From: an uncultured Lactobacillus sp.
GTDB taxonomy: Bacteria; Bacillota; Bacilli; Lactobacillales; Lactobacillaceae
NCBI GenBank assembly: GCA_946482425.1
Contig: CAMLRO010000037.1
Span: 1 to 13,153, forward strand
DNA: 13,153 nucleotides
Reading direction: 5' to 3'
Each line of letters starts with the position of its first letter. The stretch's first letter is position 1. The translations under genes were made by a program, and so were the position numbers. Below are positions 1-6,447 of the stretch, one piece after another. The notes under the pieces are model-generated. The model was not told the DNA's origin, did not search any database, and was given only the letters and a program-made list of their open reading frames with translations.

Positions 1-1
1 T

Positions 2-958
2 GTTCGTTATGGCAAAAAAATGATTGATATTTTTGGTGAAAGGGTAAAATACTGGCTAACATTTAATGAACAAAATCTTTATTTTATGCCTGGAGCAGCA
101 AAAATTGCTGGCAAAATAAAAGGTGATGAAACAATCGATGATTTGTATATTATTAGTCACAATTTGATGCTGGCTCACGCGCAAGTTGCTAATTACTTAC
201 ATGAAAAAACGAATGATAAAATTGGTGGTATGCTGGCATATAGTGAAGTTTATCCCGTCTCATCAATGCCTAAAGATATTTTATATGCTCGTCAAATAGA
301 CGAATTTCTTAACAAAAACTTGCTTGATGCTTTTGTTTTAGGACATTATTCAAATGAAGTAGTTAATTTTGTCCAAAAAAATAATATCCATACTGGCGTC
401 ACACCCGGTGATCTTTCAGAAATCAGTAAAATGAAGAGTGATTTTATAGCATTCAGTTATTATCAAAGCTCGACAATTAGCAGCACTCTTGTTCCCGAAA
501 AAATCGCGCCTAATTATTACTTTAAATTTGGTGGGAAAGAGAATCCATTTTTGCCTGTAAATGAGTGGGGGTGGTCGATTGATCCTGATGGTTTTAGGGA
601 TGTTCTGACTAAAACCTATAACCAGTATCATGTACCTATGTTTCCTATCGAAAACGGTATTGGATTACGGGAAACATATGACGGTAAAGAAATTCAGGAT
701 GATCAGAGAATTGAATACCACAAAGAACATTTACGTGCTTTAAAAAAAGCAATAAATAATGATGGTGTCAAGGTTCTAGGCTATTTAGTCTGGGGGTTAA
801 TTGATATTCCCAGTTCTGCTGGTGATATGGATAAGCGTTATGGTATGGTTTATGTTAATCGCACTAATTCCGAACCATTGGACCTCAAGCGTATTCCTAA
901 GAAGAGCTATTGGTGGTTTAAAAAGGTAATAGCAGGTAATGGCGCAAGCCTGAATTAA
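2..958 (+). CDS. GH1 6-phospho-beta-glycosidase, 5' end missing
   Basis: Cytoplasmic glycoside hydrolase family 1 enzyme expected to hydrolyse 6-phospho-beta-glycosides delivered by a PTS. The reading frame is open to the window edge, and the residues before the first ATG at 20 (VRYGKK) continue the GH1 fold. That ATG is therefore internal, and roughly the first third of a normal 470-480 residue protein lies outside the window. Counting from the ATG at 20, the acid/base motif TFNE ends at E17 and the nucleophile motif IENG has E211. Near the C-terminus the loop ending DKRYGMVYV carries the S/K/Y pattern that binds the substrate 6-phosphate in LacG/BglA-type enzymes. This separates it from plain beta-glucosidases. 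The ROK kinase gene follows after 16 bases, so the two are probably co-transcribed. The exact substrate (6-phospho-glucoside, -galactoside or an amino sugar) cannot be read from the fragment. Confidence 0.93.
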   Translation, partial: VRYGKKMIDIFGERVKYWLTFNEQNLYFMPGAAKIAGKIKGDETIDDLYIISHNLMLAHAQVANYLHEKTNDKIGGMLAYSEVYPVSSMPKDILYARQIDEFLNKNLLDAFVLGHYSNEVVNFVQKNNIHTGVTPGDLSEISKMKSDFIAFSYYQSSTISSTLVPEKIAPNYYFKFGGKENPFLPVNEWGWSIDPDGFRDVLTKTYNQYHVPMFPIENGIGLRETYDGKEIQDDQRIEYHKEHLRALKKAINNDGVKVLGYLVWGLIDIPSSAGDMDKRYGMVYVNRTNSEPLDLKRIPKKSYWWFKKVIAGNGASLN

Positions 959-974
959 AAAAGAGGGCACAAAT

Positions 975-1856
975 ATGAAATTAGCAGTTTTTGATATTGG
1001 TGGAACTAATATAAAGTGTGGTAGTTTTTATGACAATAAAATAGCTGATACGAAGAAGTTTGCTACACCCAAGACTTTTGCAGGTTTGAAATTGCAAATG
1101 CACCGCTTCCTTGATCAGCATGCTTTTGATGGGATAGCTATTAGTGCACCAGGTGCTGTGGATAAACCGAACGGAATTATTAAAGGTATCAGTGCAGTGC
1201 CCTATATTCATGATAGACCCATATTTAAAGAATTACAGCAGGAATTCTCGTTACCTGTCGCAATTGAAAATGATGCTAATTGTGCTGGTATTTGTGAAAT
1301 TAATATAGGTGCCGGAAAAGATTTTACGAATGTAGCTTTCATTGTAATTGGCACAGGTATCGGCGGAGCAATTTTCATTAATAGAAAATTGTATAAAGGC
1401 AATCATTTATTTGGGGGAGAATTTGGCCTTATGCAAACCAGTGATGGAGGAACTCTCAGCACACGGGCAACAATTGTTAAAGCCGCATCTGAATATGAAA
1501 AACAAACCCATGTTGATAATATCGATGGTGAAAAATTATTTCTGTTAGCAGATCAAGGAGATAAATTAGCGCAAGACCTGATTGATAAAGTTTACAGTTT
1601 TTTGGCTGTTGGCTTATACAATATTGAAGTTGCTTTTGATTTCGATGCTTTAATAATTGGAGGTGGTATTTCAGCTCATAAAGGTTTTAGTTCTGAATTA
1701 TCTAAACGTTTATATGCACAATTGGTAAAAAATAAAGTAAGCCAAATAATGCCTGAAGTCAAAGAATGCCAGTACCACAATAATGCGAATTTATATGGTG
1801 CCGCATATAACTTTATCTCAGATTATGCTATAGAGGTGAAAAATGGCAACAATTAA
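975..1856 (+). CDS. ROK-family sugar kinase (BglK-like)
   Basis: Cytoplasmic ATP-dependent sugar kinase of the ROK family, 293 residues, the usual length. Visible motifs are the phosphate-binding DIGGT at residues 7-11, the catalytic ENDAN with D100 as expected base, and the second nucleotide loop GTGIGG at 126-131. The HLFGGEFG segment corresponds to the start of ROK signature 2, but the zinc-binding cysteine cluster (CxCGxxGCxE) of NagK, Mlc and glucokinases is absent. That absence fits the BglK-like group found in beta-glucoside PTS operons. It has no N-terminal HTH, so it is a kinase and not a ROK repressor. An AGAGGG ribosome site precedes the start, and the gene overlaps the next by 14 bases. 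It probably phosphorylates a sugar released by the neighbouring hydrolases (glucose, GlcNAc or a beta-glucoside); which one is inference. Confidence 0.88.
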   Translation: MKLAVFDIGGTNIKCGSFYDNKIADTKKFATPKTFAGLKLQMHRFLDQHAFDGIAISAPGAVDKPNGIIKGISAVPYIHDRPIFKELQQEFSLPVAIENDANCAGICEINIGAGKDFTNVAFIVIGTGIGGAIFINRKLYKGNHLFGGEFGLMQTSDGGTLSTRATIVKAASEYEKQTHVDNIDGEKLFLLADQGDKLAQDLIDKVYSFLAVGLYNIEVAFDFDALIIGGGISAHKGFSSELSKRLYAQLVKNKVSQIMPEVKECQYHNNANLYGAAYNFISDYAIEVKNGNN

Positions 1857-2826
1857 AGATATTGCTAATAAGTCAGGTGTATCCGTAGGGTCTATCTCTC
1901 GCTATTTAAATGGTGTTCATTTAAAAAAAGAAAATGAAGAAAAAATAAAGCAGGCTATCAAGGAATTACACTATATACCAAATCAAACCGCTAAATCTCT
2001 TAAGATGAACAAGTCTTTTTCAATTGGGATATTGGTAGATAACATGGATAACTTTTACAGTTCTCAATTAATAGCAGCTTTAGAGCAATTGTTCGATCAT
2101 GCCGGGTACTTTTTACTTTTAACCAGTCATCGTAATAATGAAAAAACTTTTGAATTTAAACTAGCAAAATTAATTGAGCGGTCTGTTGATGCTTTAATCG
2201 TTTTGAAAGCAGAAAGTAAGTGGCAATCATTTCAAAAAGTGGGGCAATTGCCATTACCCGTTGTTTCAGTTGAAGCTTCATTGCCAGATAAAAAAGTGCC
2301 AGAAATTATGAGTGCTGATATGATGGCTTCGCAAAAGGTTGTCACTAAAATACTGCAAAAAAGAAATAAACCTGCTTTTTTGATTCCAACTGAAAGTGAC
2401 TATGTGCTGCAACAACGGCTAGCTGGTATCAACGTCGCATGCAAATCAATGGGAGTAACACTCACTCCTGATCAAGTAATTTATGTTGACTACGGTACGA
2501 CTGAAGCTTACGAAGCAGTTGCAGGATTGAATAAAAAAGGTTTTGACTCAATTTTTGTCACTAATTATACTAATGCTATTCAAGTCGTTCAAGGAGTTCG
2601 TGATTGTGGTAAAAAGGTAGGAACAGATATTGCTGTGGCTGGATTTGGCTATTCCCATTTATTACAAAATATGAAATTACCAGTTACTTTAATAAAGCAA
2701 CCAGTTGAGAAAGTAGCGGAAAAAGTGGCAGAAACAGTATTAAAGCTGCTTGATCATCAAAAAGTAGAAAAGCAAGTTTTTATTCAAGACAAGATATTTT
2801 GGCAAAAGGAGTTGCAAGATGAATGA
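1843..2826 (+). CDS. LacI/GalR-family transcriptional regulator
   Basis: DNA-binding sugar-responsive regulator of 327 residues, full length for the family. The N-terminal helix-turn-helix spans about residues 3-24 (TIKDIANKSGVSVGSISR), followed by the hinge-helix region (QTAKSLKMNKS) around residues 46-57. The rest is a periplasmic-binding-protein-like effector domain. Translation starts within the end of the ROK kinase gene, with AGAGGTG in front, and the last 8 bases overlap the fucosidase gene. It is therefore locked into the same operon. Likely targets are the GAAACGTTTC palindromes at the downstream EIIC promoter, because central-CG palindromes of this kind are typical of LacI-family operators. 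That assignment is inferred from proximity and motif type. It is too locally embedded to be CcpA, and its effector is unknown but probably a sugar or sugar phosphate of this pathway. Confidence 0.92.
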   Translation: MATIKDIANKSGVSVGSISRYLNGVHLKKENEEKIKQAIKELHYIPNQTAKSLKMNKSFSIGILVDNMDNFYSSQLIAALEQLFDHAGYFLLLTSHRNNEKTFEFKLAKLIERSVDALIVLKAESKWQSFQKVGQLPLPVVSVEASLPDKKVPEIMSADMMASQKVVTKILQKRNKPAFLIPTESDYVLQQRLAGINVACKSMGVTLTPDQVIYVDYGTTEAYEAVAGLNKKGFDSIFVTNYTNAIQVVQGVRDCGKKVGTDIAVAGFGYSHLLQNMKLPVTLIKQPVEKVAEKVAETVLKLLDHQKVEKQVFIQDKIFWQKELQDE

Positions 2827-4144
2827 AAAGAATAAGAAGAGACAAGATATAGTTCAGAATAAGAAAACGCAGCAGGAAAGCTATCAAGATTTACCGCAAG
2901 CAATTCAAAATAAATTAGAATGGTTTCAAAACCAAAAACTGGGTATTATTTTTCATTGGGGCCTATATGCGCAAGCAGGTATTGTTGAATCATGGCAATT
3001 ATCAAAAGAGGATGATTGGGCTCGTAAGCATGGTGCCTTTCGCAAGGACTTAAAAGAATTAAGACATGATTATTGGGCATTAAATCAAGAGTTTAATCCA
3101 GTAAATTTTGATCCAGAAAGTTGGGCAAAAGCAGCAAAATACGCTGGCTTTAAGTATATGATTTTTACCACAAAGCACCATGATGGGTTCAACATGTACG
3201 ATACCAAATATAGTGACTATAAGATTACCAGTAAAGATTCTGCTTTTCATAATAATCCATTAGCTGACATCTTAAAATATGTTAATGAGGCTTTTCGCAA
3301 AGAGGGAATTGCTACCGGCGCTTATTATTCAAAGGCTGACTGGCATTGTCCTTTTTATTGGGAACCAGGCTCTGATCCTCGAGGAAGATATGCAAGCTAT
3401 GATCCTGCCCAAAAGCCTGAGTTATGGCAAAAATTCCAAAAGTTTGTTGAAAATCAGTTAGTTGAAATTTGCCAAAATTATGGACCGATTGACATATTAT
3501 GGCTTGATGCTGGCTGGGTTAATGGAGGTCACCATGAATTCTTGCCTATGGAGCAAATTGCCAGAAAAATCTGGCAAATTAAAGCTGATACCCTGATTGT
3601 TGACCGCACAATCGGCGGAAAGTACGAAAATTATGTTACGCCAGAGCAACAAATACCTGTCATACCCCCACAAAAGGTTTGGGAGTCTAACTTAACTTTG
3701 GCTAAAAACTGGGGATATGTACCTAATGATCAGTATAAAAGTTTTAGTGAAATACTAAATAATATTATCAAAATTATCTCACTAGGCGGCAACGTCATTT
3801 TAGGAGTTGGTCCTAAACCAGACGGTACATTACCACAACCAGCCCTTAAATTAATGAAAAAGCTAGGGGATTGGTTAAAAGTTTTTGGTGAAGCCGTCTA
3901 TGATACACGTGGCTGTCCAGAATATGTCAATAAAAATATTTTTATGACGAAGAAGAACTCAGATTATTATTTATTTTACAACAGTAATGAAGCTGATTAT
4001 AAAATTTCACTGAATGATTTACCAGTAAAATCTAATGCGGCTTTAAGTTTAGAAACGGGGAAGCCAGTTTCTGTTTCCAATAATACTATTAGCTTGCCAA
4101 AAACTGCTTTTCCATATGGTGTAATAAAAATTAAGAAGTTATAA
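2819..4144 (+). CDS. GH29 alpha-L-fucosidase, intracellular
   Basis: Retaining exo-alpha-L-fucosidase of 441 residues expected to remove terminal L-fucose from oligosaccharides in the cytoplasm; no signal peptide or membrane segment is present. Family landmarks are HWGLY from H46, TKHHDGF at 118-124, the YYSKADW segment, and LWLDAGW with the nucleophile aspartate at D230. VDRT, TPE (E276, a candidate acid/base) and WE(S/T) then GGNVILGVGPKPDG follow, with a C-terminal beta-sandwich of about 90 residues. The first 30 or so residues are lysine/glutamine-rich and not part of the fold. AAGGAG at 2806-2811 supports this start, which overlaps the regulator gene by 8 bases. The enzyme shares an operon with a phospho-glycosidase. 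Its substrate may therefore be a fucosylated glycan that arrives phosphorylated, unlike the free oligosaccharides used by most characterised GH29 enzymes; this is inference. Linkage preference cannot be predicted. Confidence 0.93.
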   Translation: MNEKNKKRQDIVQNKKTQQESYQDLPQAIQNKLEWFQNQKLGIIFHWGLYAQAGIVESWQLSKEDDWARKHGAFRKDLKELRHDYWALNQEFNPVNFDPESWAKAAKYAGFKYMIFTTKHHDGFNMYDTKYSDYKITSKDSAFHNNPLADILKYVNEAFRKEGIATGAYYSKADWHCPFYWEPGSDPRGRYASYDPAQKPELWQKFQKFVENQLVEICQNYGPIDILWLDAGWVNGGHHEFLPMEQIARKIWQIKADTLIVDRTIGGKYENYVTPEQQIPVIPPQKVWESNLTLAKNWGYVPNDQYKSFSEILNNIIKIISLGGNVILGVGPKPDGTLPQPALKLMKKLGDWLKVFGEAVYDTRGCPEYVNKNIFMTKKNSDYYLFYNSNEADYKISLNDLPVKSNAALSLETGKPVSVSNNTISLPKTAFPYGVIKIKKL

Positions 4145-4171
4145 ATAGCCTCTCAAAATATTCAATTTTTA

Positions 4172-4186
4172 TGAAATCACTTACAT
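4172..4186 (-). repeat. 15-base motif shared, inverted, with 9025-9039
   Basis: On the minus strand this reads ATGTAAGTGATTTCA, identical base for base to 9025-9039 on the plus strand. It sits 6 bases upstream of the -35 box of the first EIIC promoter. The core TGA-AA-TCA is palindromic, which would suit a dimeric DNA-binding protein. The function is unknown. Confidence 0.55.
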
Positions 4187-4192
4187 TTTTAG

Positions 4193-4207
4193 TTGAAACG
4201 TTTCCAA
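4193..4207. promoter_or_regulatory. LacI-type operator O1, over the -35 box
   Basis: TTGAAACGTTTCCAA contains the perfect 10-base palindrome GAAACGTTTC at 4195-4204 with a central CG step, the hallmark of LacI-family operators. It covers the -35 box, so occupancy should block RNA polymerase. It also resembles the CcpA cre consensus loosely, but lacks the TG at the left end. The local LacI-type regulator is the likelier ligand. Confidence 0.78.
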
Positions 4208-4221
4208 TATAGAGTTATAAT
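4193..4221 (+). promoter_or_regulatory. Promoter of the first EIIC gene
   Basis: TTGAAA at 4193-4198, a 17-base spacer and TATAAT at 4216-4221 form a near-consensus sigma-A promoter, with transcription expected to start near 4228. It gives the EIIC gene its own transcript, separate from the fucosidase operon. The -35 box lies inside an operator palindrome. Confidence 0.82.
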
Positions 4222-4228
4222 AATATTG

Positions 4229-4242
4229 TTGAAACGTTTCAA
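4229..4242. promoter_or_regulatory. LacI-type operator O2, at the transcription start
   Basis: TTGAAACGTTTCAA is a perfect 14-base palindrome lying just downstream of the -10 box, over the expected start of transcription. Its centre is 36 bases from that of O1. It shares the 10-base core GAAACGTTTC with O1, so the same protein should bind both and bracket the promoter. Confidence 0.8.
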
Positions 4243-4280
4243 AAGTTAATACTTTAAGGTAAAATGTTGAAGGGGAGAAA

Positions 4281-5612
4281 ATGAGTATTTCTGACAAAAT
4301 TAGCAAAATGATTTTACCATTAGCTACTAAGATTGGTAACCAACGTCATTTGGTAGCTATACGTGATGCCTTTGTCGACATTACACCTATTATAATGGTA
4401 AACTCATTGTTTATATTATTAAATTCCTTGGTTTTAAATCAGCCTGCTGTTTTAAAAGTGTTTCCGTATGCTGCAAATTTGACCCAAATGGGAACTATGG
4501 TAAATAACGGTACCATGGGTTTTATGACTATTTTTGTGACTTTTATTATAGGTTACAGGTTACTAAATTCTTATATTGCAGATGGTAGAATTAGTAATAA
4601 TGACATTAGTCCTATTCATGCTGGAATATTAAGTGTAGCTACAGCTTTGATAATGTTTCCTTTAAATAATCGAGCTGTTGTGTCTGGCTCAATGAAAAAT
4701 GTGACGGTAACTGGGGTCTATACACAAGCACTAACTTCATCTGGGGGTATGTTTGTGGGCTTGATTGCTGCGGTTTTGAGTACTGAACTATTATTATTTT
4801 TTTATAAATCTAAAAAATTAAGAATAAAAATGCCAGATGGAGTACCACCAGCAGTGGCTCAATCATTTAATTCTTTGATTCCTGAATCTCTTGTAGTAAT
4901 TGTTTTTGCAGTTTTTAGTTTTGCCTATGTTCAAATATTCCATCAAGGAGTTACTGACTTGGTTCAAACCATTATTTCTAAACCTCTTCAAGCTGCTATG
5001 GAATCTTGGATTGGTTGCTTTGTCATTCAGTTTGTTACTCAATTCTTATGGTTCTTTGGTTTACACGGACAAAATATTGTAGCTTCAGTTACTTCTCCTC
5101 CTATGTTAGCTGCAATCCAACAAAATATGGCTGCATTCGCAGCTCACAAAGCAGTGCCTAACATTGTTACTAATCCATGGCTTGGAATGTATACTTTGTT
5201 CGGTGGTACTGGAGCAATACTACCTTTCTTAATAGCGATTTTTGTTGTTTCTAAACGAAAAGATTACCGAGATGTTGCTAAATTAGGTTTGCTGCCAAGC
5301 TTCTTTAATGTTTCAGAACCAATCATGTTTGGTCTTCCTGTAGTTATGAATCCATATTTTGTAATTCCATTCATTTTTGTACCATTAATTAATTTGGCAA
5401 TAGCTTATCCTTTGACTATGATGGGCTTAGTGGCTAAAAGTGTTGTAATACCAGCTTGGACTATCCCTCCTATTTTAACTACCTGGGTTACTACTGCTGG
5501 AGATATTCCTGCAACAATTTTGTCTTTACTGCTTTTCATTTTAGATATATTCCTTTACATGCCATTTGTTATTGCAAGTAATAAAGGAATTAAAGTAAAG
5601 CCTGAAAAGTAA
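4281..5612 (+). CDS. PTS EIIC, lactose/cellobiose family (first copy)
   Basis: Integral membrane permease subunit of 443 residues that binds and translocates a sugar, normally phosphorylated by partner EIIA and EIIB proteins. About ten hydrophobic segments are visible. Two family landmarks are present: FFGLHGQN with H262, and NVSEPIMFG with E346, both in the substrate-binding part of the lactose/cellobiose EIIC fold. It starts behind a strong AGGGGAG site. No EIIA or EIIB is fused or adjacent, so it must borrow partners encoded elsewhere. The double operator at its promoter and the preceding fucosidase operon suggest it imports that pathway's substrate. Specificity for cellobiose, chitobiose or a fucosylated disaccharide cannot be decided. 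It is a diverged paralogue of the EIIC at 6448. Confidence 0.92.
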   Translation: MSISDKISKMILPLATKIGNQRHLVAIRDAFVDITPIIMVNSLFILLNSLVLNQPAVLKVFPYAANLTQMGTMVNNGTMGFMTIFVTFIIGYRLLNSYIADGRISNNDISPIHAGILSVATALIMFPLNNRAVVSGSMKNVTVTGVYTQALTSSGGMFVGLIAAVLSTELLLFFYKSKKLRIKMPDGVPPAVAQSFNSLIPESLVVIVFAVFSFAYVQIFHQGVTDLVQTIISKPLQAAMESWIGCFVIQFVTQFLWFFGLHGQNIVASVTSPPMLAAIQQNMAAFAAHKAVPNIVTNPWLGMYTLFGGTGAILPFLIAIFVVSKRKDYRDVAKLGLLPSFFNVSEPIMFGLPVVMNPYFVIPFIFVPLINLAIAYPLTMMGLVAKSVVIPAWTIPPILTTWVTTAGDIPATILSLLLFILDIFLYMPFVIASNKGIKVKPEK

Positions 5613-5647
5613 AACATTAGTATAGCAAAATTAAATTTAGTCAAAAG

Positions 5648-5680
5648 TAACTAGCTTATTTGTTAAGTTAGTTATTTTTT
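5648..5680 (+). terminator. Rho-independent terminator after first EIIC
   Basis: An 11-base stem (TAACTAGCTTA with TAAGTTAGTTA, one G-U wobble), a 5-base loop and a T-rich run ending in six T's lie 35 bases after the EIIC stop. It separates this unit from the SnoaL-like gene. Confidence 0.8.
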
Positions 5681-5780
5681 ATTGCTTTGATATGTATCTT
5701 AATTGATAATTAATTATAAAAAGTGGTTATTTTAGACTTAATATTAGCATCTTTTGCTTATAAATTAGGAGATAAATATT

Positions 5781-6179
5781 ATGTTATCAAATTCCAGTCA
5801 AACTATAGAAAACAAACAAATTATCAGAGATTATTTTAACTCTTGGCTTAAAAAAGATTTTTCTAATCTTGATAGTTGGTTTAGCCAAGATGTCTATTAC
5901 CGTGAATGTTATGGTGCTACTTATGAAGGATTAGATGAGTTAAAAGCCTATATTAATTCGAAGTCTAAGGAGCAGACAGTTTTAAAATGGGATATTTATA
6001 AAATTGATCAAACTGATACTGGTAAATTTGTGGTTACTTGGTATTTTGATGCTGCGGAAAAAGAAGAATATTGCTTCGATGGCGTTTCTTTAATAGAGTT
6101 CTCCGGCAATAAAATGAAAAAAGTGGTGGAATATTCAACTAAGCATGAAACCTTCCGTCCGTTTAAAGATAAAATATAA
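5781..6179 (+). CDS. SnoaL/NTF2-like small protein, function unknown
   Basis: A 132-residue soluble protein with the NTF2-like (SnoaL) pattern. It begins with a helix carrying IIRDYFNSWLKKDF, then the WFSQDVYYRE segment and a YEGLDELKAYI helix. Alternating strands end in a C-terminal strand (VSLIEFSGNKMKKVVEYST) typical of this cone-shaped fold. AGGAG at 5767-5771 supports the start. NTF2-like proteins include isomerases, hydrolases and ligand carriers, and no catalytic set is recognisable here. It stands alone between the terminator at 5648 and a regulatory intergenic region, so it is probably a monocistronic gene. No confident promoter was found in 5681-5765, only AT-rich candidates with poor spacing. 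Any link to the sugar pathways on either side is unproven. Confidence 0.75.
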   Translation: MLSNSSQTIENKQIIRDYFNSWLKKDFSNLDSWFSQDVYYRECYGATYEGLDELKAYINSKSKEQTVLKWDIYKIDQTDTGKFVVTWYFDAAEKEEYCFDGVSLIEFSGNKMKKVVEYSTKHETFRPFKDKI

Positions 6180-6269
6180 ATCTAAGTCTTTATCATTGAG
6201 GATGGCAAACAATGAAGGTCTACTTTATTAAATAATACTTAAAAAAGTGTAGTTTATTAGTAAAAAAAT

Positions 6270-6283
6270 ATGGTATATACCAT
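6270..6283. promoter_or_regulatory. GntR/NagR-like operator, site 1
   Basis: ATGGTATATACCAT is a perfect 14-base palindrome fitting TGGT-N4-ACCA, the pattern bound by HutC-subfamily GntR regulators such as NagR/YvoA that sense GlcNAc-6-phosphate or GlcN-6-phosphate. It lies 165 bases upstream of the second EIIC gene. A matching site follows at 6326. The regulator assignment is inferred from motif type; no GntR gene is in the window. Confidence 0.6.
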
Positions 6284-6325
6284 TTTGACTGTCTAATTAA
6301 AATCAGTTAGAGAATATTGAACTAT

Positions 6326-6341
6326 TTTGGTGTAGACCAAA
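6326..6341. promoter_or_regulatory. GntR/NagR-like operator, site 2
   Basis: TTTGGT-GTAG-ACCAAA has perfect 6-base inverted arms around four bases, again TGGT-N4-ACCA, with TA at the central pair as in NagR/YvoA sites. It starts 57 bases after site 1 and about 66 bases upstream of the -10 box of the second EIIC promoter, where paired binding or looping is possible. Confidence 0.58.
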
Positions 6342-6383
6342 GCCAACAAACATACAGCCACAACAATTTCCAACTATAAAACG

Positions 6384-6396
6384 GTAAACGTTTCCA
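6384..6396. promoter_or_regulatory. LacI-type operator at the second EIIC promoter
   Basis: GTAAACGTTTCCA contains AAACGTTTCCA (6386-6396), an 11-base string identical to 4196-4206 in operator O1. It sits 10 bases before the -10 box, against 9 at the first promoter. The left arm (GGT for TTG) is weaker. It also matches the CcpA cre consensus at most positions, so CcpA is an alternative ligand. Confidence 0.65.
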
Positions 6397-6403
6397 TTTG
6401 CTA

Positions 6404-6412
6404 TGGTATAAT
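6404..6412 (+). promoter_or_regulatory. Extended -10 promoter of second EIIC/mupG unit
   Basis: TGGTATAAT is an extended -10 (TG-N-TATAAT at 6407-6412). The -35 position (GTAAAC at 17-base spacing) is poor and falls inside the operator at 6384, so the promoter relies on the extended -10. The transcript would start near 6419, ahead of AGGAGG at the EIIC ribosome site. Confidence 0.72.
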
Positions 6413-6447
6413 GCAAGTGTAGTGAAATATTAGTAGGAGGAATTATT

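Noticed and set aside
20..22. ATG as true start of the GH1 gene
   Set aside because: The frame is open upstream with family-like residues, and a start here would delete about a third of the GH1 barrel.
4193..4242. Reading the GAAACGTTTC palindromes as plain CcpA cre sites
   Set aside because: They miss the TG at the left end of the cre consensus, are more symmetric than typical cre sites, and lie beside a dedicated LacI-family gene. CcpA binding is not excluded.
6218..6260. Possible terminator after the SnoaL-like gene
   Set aside because: Only a 6-base A/T-rich stem with a wobble forms (ATACTT with AAGTGT), and there is no proper T run after it.
6285..6313. TTGACT as a -35 of an additional promoter before the second EIIC
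   Set aside because: The element at 17-base spacing, TAGAGA, is a poor -10, and a much better extended -10 lies at 6404.
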